Made by a program: the position numbers and the translations under genes
In this document: in pieces, positions 58,931 to 64,000 of the stretch
How the letters are laid out: each line of letters opens with the position of its first letter
How positions within the stretch are numbered: position 1 is the stretch's first letter
The notes under the pieces: model-generated
Told to the model about the DNA's origin: nothing
Seen by the model: the letters and a program-made list of their open reading frames with translations, nothing else
Databases searched by the model: none
From: Haliclona indistincta
Lineage: Eukaryota; Porifera; Demospongiae; Haplosclerida; Chalinidae
Assembly (NCBI GenBank): GCA_964017065.1
Contig: OZ024784.1
Location: 9,157,152-9,221,151 of the forward strand
Reading direction: 5' to 3'
Length of the DNA: 64,000 nucleotides

Positions 58931-61211
58931 GAGTAATATTGTGTTGCAATTTTCTTAGATGGATTTCGTAAAGTTGCTAAGGCCGATCAAGGTTCACTGC
59001 TGAAGGTGTATAATGACTCTGTAGAATTCTGGCACGCCCACTTCCGGCGTGGTCACTCTGAGCTGCTCTATCTTGTGCAGAGAAGAGTATGTTGACTAGA
59101 TTAACATCCTCACCTTATTAGTGTCTTTCTCCAGCCGGTGGCTCATCGTACCGGTAATGAGGAGAAGAAACCAGAGATCACGAAGGTGATGACAGACCTC
59201 CATCTCATGAAAAACAAGCAAGAGGGCATTGCTACTATACTGGGTGAAGTGAAAGAGTAAGAATACAAGAAGCTTCTTTGTCGTGTAAGCTGTAAACGTC
59301 CTTGTTGCAGTGAGAATCTTCTTCTCAAAAAGGAAGTAATGGCTCTCAAACAGAAGCACATGCACCAACAGAAGATACTGAACAAGGTGAGACAATTTTT
59401 ATGATTATTTTGTCCGCATTTGAACTCCTTATTTTAGATTATTCACTTCCTGATCTCTATGCTCTACAAGGGTAGATTACCAACAAGAAAAGGGTGCTAA
59501 ACCTCAGTATTGTTTATTTACCTGTTAGTCATCTCTTGTTTCCCAGGAATAGGCTAATGTTGACGGGTGAAGAGGACTCCGCATCTTTTCTTCCTGCTGC
59601 TAAAAGACCTCACAAGCTTTCACCAGCGGTGTACTACAAGCCTGCAGTTGAAGCACCACCTACTCCACCTACCTCGGCAGCATACACTGTATCTTCTGTA
59701 AGTAAACAATTCACCACTTGTTTCAATCGTTCTCCAGCCTTCCAGTGCAGCAGACTTGGTACCTGTTTCTCTCTCTGAGCCAAACGAAGGTAACTCTTAC
59801 CCAATGACTTATGCAAGACCTCTGCTCTTACCAGCAGGTGGCAACTCTCTGTCTTTAGCTGAGCCATCTCTGCCCTCAGCTGATGTGCCACTGGAAGACC
59901 TTGCTGATGTCTCTCTCATTCCTTCCTCTGCTGATGACATCCTAGCCAATCTTGATCTCTCGGCAGTTCCTCCACTGCAGCTACAAACTGCTGCTCTCCA
60001 ACCACAGCCAACGTCTTCCAATACACTTGCATCTGGTGGTTCAGATCCAATGGACTGGTATGTTGGCTGTGAATTGTGAATCTCTGAAATCCATGTTTCC
60101 TCTCTAGGCTGACAGCTCATCTGAGCCACCAGCAACAAGGCATTGATGCATTACATGGCTCTATTACTGGTCAGCTCAGCATCGACCCTAATTTTCTGTC
60201 TGATGTGAGTTATTATTACACGTGTTCAAACAGGTATTATTATTTTTGTATGTTTAGTTGTTGCAGGCTGATAGTTTTACATATCCTGATTACGATTCAC
60301 TTGATACTGCTGTAAGTTTGTTAGAGCAAATAACAGTAGCAGAGAGATAGATCTGTGTGTGTTTTCTCTGCAGCGTCTCGTAGAGTCTCTGAACAATCCC
60401 CAGTGTCACGTGCCTCATGAGAATGCTGTGTCACAACAGAATGCTCTAGTGCCATTCAATCCTCCTTATCCACCACCTCTATCAGGTAAGTTCAGCACGG
60501 CACATATTCTCTAAACAGGTTATGAGTCATGATGTATGCTGCACTCACATACTGTAACAGGGCATAATTTTTTTAAGTTCTGGCACCTTACATATGCATA
60601 GAGACTGGCTGAAATTTTATCAAAAATAGATCCTCGAAGAGAACTTGCTGCTATTTGCGAATATTAAATCATGACCTATACATTATTGTAACTTCATCAA
60701 AGGCACCGCCCGGACTATAATCTCTGTATTTTCACCAGCGTAATATTGAACGGTCAATAGCTTTCATATAGCATGCACGCTGCCAACACGAGTCACCTGA
60801 GTGCTTCACAAGCTTGTTGTCACCCAAGAAGCAACGATAATCATTTAATGTTGGTGAGTCATGCTTTACGTGATCTATGGCACTCAGCCCATAAATCACT
60901 CCTTCCCAACATTAAGTAATACGTAACAACTTGAGAGATATGGATCCTCAGAAGCACATGATGTGCTATGGTGATACCGTAGGTTGTTCATGTTTCTCAG
61001 AGGCCTTGAAGTTGGGTCATTTCTAAAGAACACAAGGTTATAGGCTGGGCTAGTAGATTGTACCACAGGCTTCTAATGTGATTATTAAGCTCTCTTTCTC
61101 TCAGTTGGTTCATCACTGGAGGAGCTACTCAGTGAAGACCCCACTATAAACCAAGATACCAGCAATATTGTCATGCCGCCAGGTCTCCAGTCTAGCCCAA
61201 CCAAAAAATAA
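58547..61211 (+). CDS. HSF1: Heat-shock transcription factor
   Basis: Multi-exon. The start '[20 protein letters not shown]' leads into the winged-helix DNA-binding domain: '[19 protein letters not shown]', '[20 protein letters not shown]', then the recognition-helix segment '[19 protein letters not shown]'. The trimerisation region HR-A/B is likely '[20 protein letters not shown]' and '[20 protein letters not shown]'. Later exons are Pro/Ser-rich ('[13 protein letters not shown]') with 'DPMDW' and a C-terminal '[17 protein letters not shown]', typical of the activation domain. HSF binds heat-shock elements as a trimer to induce chaperones. A (TG)n(AG)n tract lies in the intron at 58870-58926. 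The paralogue number is not assignable; HSF1 is used as the most likely symbol. The stop is TAA at 61209-61211. Confidence 0.92.
58869..58927. repeat. (TG)n(AG)n microsatellite in HSF intron
   Basis: About 6 TG units followed by about 21 AG units between two HSF exons. Confidence 0.9.
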
Positions 61212-61411
61212 CTCCTGATTCTTTTTGGTTTCGTTCATCAGCACAAACAATAACCTTGCAAAATTACTTGCTATAAACCAATAATTATAATAATTATATT
61301 ATTATACATTATACTGATCAAAAAAATAATGTTCTCTTATTATTTTTAATATGCAACATCACAAAAAATATTCTACACCTTGTACTCTAAACTGCATGCA
61401 ACTAGTTATTG
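61212..61411. other. Convergent 3' intergenic HSF / ANKRD11-like
   Basis: AT-rich with TAATAATTATTA-type palindromes near 61282-61312; presumed UTRs. Confidence 0.4.
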
Positions 61412-64000
61412 TCAGAGGGTGTGGTTAGGATAGTTTCCACGGTGAGCTAGTGGTACATGTGAAGAGGGTATGATAATGGAAGCAGACTCACCACCACCTA
61501 ATAAAGAGGAATTGTCAATTATTACCTTGCTAATAGCCTTACCGCTCAGAGTCTTCCTCCACTGATGAGCCTGTGTCAGCCACAGTGTTTCCTCCTCTAA
61601 ATGGTGTCTTCTGAGCAGGTCCTTGCTGCAGCCATGAAACCTGTCCCATACATCACGGACATAGCTGACTAGCAGTTTCTCATCACTGTCTCCTAAAGGG
61701 CAAGGCACTCAAGTATCACTGACCAAGGCACTACTGTAGTACTAAAGTACCGTAGATCGCGGATGATAAATTTCCCGAATGATTTTGTATTTGCGAACAT
61801 TGCTGTCACAAGAATTTCTAAATACATGGAGTTAGCTTTAGCTCTGGCGCTCACACGTGAAATTTATTTTTGCAAACTACGTTTTTGCTTTCAATTCACG
61901 AAATATAAAGGCCACAAAAATAATACGATCTACGGTATCACTGACCAAGGCACTACTGTAGACCTACTAGTACTCAAGTATCACTGACCAAGGCACTACT
62001 GTAGACCTACTAGTACTCAAGTATCACTGACCAAGGCACTACTGTAGACCTACTAGTACTCAAGTATCACTGACCAAGGCACTACTGTAGACCTACTAGT
62101 ACTCAAGTATCACTGACCAGTTGATTGGAGTCTCTCATCACTGGAAGAAGTGTTCAAACATGTGTTCTCAAGATTTGATTGGTTGGTTTTGGTGGTAGGC
62201 ATCATCCGTTCCAACAGAACAGAGCAGGCACTGAGTGGAGGGTAGCCACACACAGCTGCTCTTTGATGGGCTCTGACTAAAGCTTGTTCAAATGCCAGTA
62301 CTATACGATCCTGACAAGAGAGAGGGAGAGAAACTGTTACGTAATTAGTTCAATACAATAGCTACACATGCTTTCAATGTAGAGGAAACATGAATGGTTT
62401 GTGCTTAAAGTTCTGTTCATAATCACCAGGTCAGTGAGATGAGAGGTGAGGAGAGCAATGCGTTCTGCTTCCTGGTCAGTGAATAACTTGTGGAGAGCAG
62501 AAGGAATGGGAGGATACACACACTGAGTGGAAGAGTTGTAATGAAAACACACAATAATAACAAGTTGCTGACCTTGGGATCAAGAGGGTGAGGAAGACTG
62601 CGTGTTCTGTACTGCTGTGTTGAAAGTAGGAAAGAGGAAACGTTATGGGGAAGAGGAGGAGGAGGGAGAGAGGTTGATTGTCGACGTTGTTGGACCACTA
62701 TAGACCGAACTATTGGCCTCAATTGCTGCTTCTTAGGCGGCTAAAGAAGGCAGGTTATAGCATAAAGGTATATCATTACAAGAAAGTGTTTTTACCAGTG
62801 GATGCTCTTCTTCCTTATCCTTATTGATTGATCCTTAGACAGAACATAGCAATACAAATTCACATATTATTGTACTGTGTGCTCTTACCTTTGGTACTGG
62901 ATGGTAAGATTGGAGAAGTCTTTGAGCTTGCTACACTCTGAGTGAGTGAGGAAGCCAAGGAAAAGGCTGAAGGAGTGGTCTCATCTTTATTTGTTGATAA
63001 TGGTGTAGTCTCCCTGGTAACTAAGCAAGGAGAAGAGCCATGATGACTAGGGCTAGGAGATTGCTGAAGACGAGAGCTAAAGAGAATAGGAAGTGATACA
63101 ACAGTTGAGCTAGAGTCATCATCCACAAATGCAAAGTTATCTTGACTGCTCACAACAGCGCTTGAATCAAGACTGACTGAGCCCTGCCTTCTCCTTCGCC
63201 TTGATACATGTAGAGATTGGTAGCGTGCATCTCTCGTATCTTCATCAAGAAGCGATGGAGTCATTCCTACACTAGCACTTCTTCTCTCTCTGTCCTTGAT
63301 TCGTCTCAATGCTACATCTCTACTGCGCAGCAGCGGCTTAGAACTGCAAGATGTGTCCTTGTGAATGGATGGCTCTGATGCCACTCTCCTCTGAGGTAGA
63401 AGATCCAAAGAGACACTGACCGTGAGAGAGAAAGGTGAAGAGGGTGGTGATGAGGTTTGGGATGGATTGGTAAGGAGTGGTAATGTTAGTGGAGGGCTTG
63501 TGGTAGTGGGAGAGGTAGATGATACTGCAGCTTGCTGTTCTAAAGTGTTTTCCTCAGTCAATGGCTGATCGTCAGTGACTTTGAGTGTAGCAGCATCCTC
63601 ATTTGATGGAGAAGCATCCATCACAGCACTCTGAAGAGCCTCTTCACTGACATCCATTGACTCAGAGGTATTCTCCTTCTCTTCTTCCCTCATAGAGTGA
63701 ACTAGTGATCGTCGGACACCAGGTGGAAACAGTGCTCCTGATGGTTTCTCAACTGGACTATGCCTCTTTTGTTCTTTCTTCTCTCTAGAGGAATTGTGAC
63801 CAGTGTCTTCACTTAATGCAACTTGAGCTTTAGCTTCGTTTGAAACTTCATCTTTTTGCTTATCTGACAAAGGACAGCTAGTGCTAACAGTAGGAGTGGT
63901 CTCAATATTGCTGGAAGATGGAGCAATTCCTTGGTGTGAGTGCTCATGGTCAGTCTCTGATGATATGTCACTGTAGAAACTACCGTGTGAGCTCTTTCTT
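61412..64000 (-). CDS. ANKRD11/ANKRD12-like C-terminal region, partial (5' end outside window)
   Basis: Open to the right edge. The first part (64000 to about 62890) is a low-complexity, Ser/Thr/Pro-rich, acidic segment ('SREKKEQKRHSPVEKPSGAL', 'RVASEPSIHKDTSCSSKP'), followed by 'QLRPIVRSIVVQQRRQSTS', 'PSALHKLFTDQEAERIALLT', 'DRIVLAFEQALVRAHQRAAV', 'CGYPPLSACSVLLERMM', 'DSDEKLLVSYVRDVWDRFHG' and 'SKDLLRRHHLEEETLWLTQA', ending at 61412. The 'ALHxLFxxQxA ... LxHERAA ... LSACxVLL ... DVxDxF ... LLxRxxHE' pattern corresponds to the conserved C-terminal helical domain of the ANKRD11/12 chromatin regulators. The ankyrin repeats would be upstream, outside the window. Intron at about 61709-62118 holds a minisatellite and a MITE. 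Confidence 0.6.
61700..62120. repeat. 43-bp minisatellite in the ANKRD11-like intron, overlapping a splice donor
   Basis: Unit 'TATCACTGACCAAGGCACTACTG' continuing 'TAGACCTACTAGTACTCAAG', repeated about four times at 61937-62118 with another partial copy at 61707-61740. On the minus strand each unit includes TTGGTCAGTGATACTTGAG, which resembles the donor used at the exon end near 62118 (TG|GTCAGTG). Confidence 0.85.
61748..61937. mobile_element. 190-bp MITE inserted in the minisatellite, TA-flanked
   Basis: Inverted ends TACCGTAGATCG / CGATCTACGGTA at 61748 and 61937 interrupt the tandem array. No coding content. Confidence 0.7.

Noticed and set aside
60840..60920. Short inverted repeat TTAATGTTGG / CCAACATTAA in an HSF intron
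   Set aside because: Only ten bases and no target duplication; likely chance.
61937..62118. Tandem array that could look like a CRISPR
   Set aside because: Units are directly adjacent with no variable spacers and sit in a eukaryotic intron.

Overview
The window is animal nuclear DNA. Coding regions are split by mostly short introns of about 45-60 bp with GT-AG borders, the sequence between genes is AT-rich, and most readable genes are conserved metazoan genes: ENKUR, NECAB, a calmodulin-like gene, CTU2, an SLC6 transporter, SLC11/NRAMP, SSR1, LENG1, the CTDP1/FCP1 phosphatase, NDUFS3, the PP2A catalytic subunit, NSUN2, HSF and the C-terminal part of an ANKRD11/12-like gene. Compact divergent gene pairs, many small inverted-repeat transposons, and RecQ-like and Crypton-like (DUF3504) sequences fit a sponge, probably a demosponge. 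That assignment is an inference; no marker here proves it.

Layout. 1-10 kb: end of a WD40 gene, a PLP aminotransferase, ENKUR and NECAB back to back, and an unrecognised gene. 10-16 kb: a mobile-element nest containing a 1.24-kb inverted-repeat element abutting a 2.6-kb one that holds a LINE and smaller MITEs. 16-19.4 kb: an unrecognised single-exon ORF split by a hAT MITE, an unrecognised gene divergent from it, and a calmodulin-like gene. 19.4-23.2 kb: gene-poor, with MITEs, a tRNA-like SINE and a (TG)n tract. 23.2-45 kb: gene-dense, from CTU2 to PP2A. 45.2-58.4 kb: NSUN2 on the minus strand, whose third intron (about 7.2 kb) is full of transposon debris. 58.5-64 kb: HSF on the plus strand and the ANKRD11/12-like gene on the minus strand, truncated by the window edge.

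Divergent pairs are frequent, with start codons only 80-220 bp apart: ENKUR/NECAB, SLC6/secreted hydrolase-like, SSR1/LENG1, FCP1/NDUFS3 and NSUN2/HSF. The genes are mostly unrelated housekeeping functions: chromatin and CTD dephosphorylation, tRNA modification (CTU2, NSUN2), ER translocation, complex I, metal and amino-acid transport, cilia, and the heat-shock response. They do not form one pathway.

The points most worth checking are a PP2A catalytic subunit whose normally invariant C-terminal tail reads IPDYFM instead of TPDYFL; a 2-kb element with Harbinger-like ends and a 3-bp TTA target duplication that carries a transposase fragment and a decayed RecQ-like helicase; a Crypton-type recombinase split by a 1.1-kb near-perfect palindrome; and several small MITE families with multiple copies in the window. 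Many exon borders were read by eye and are approximate.
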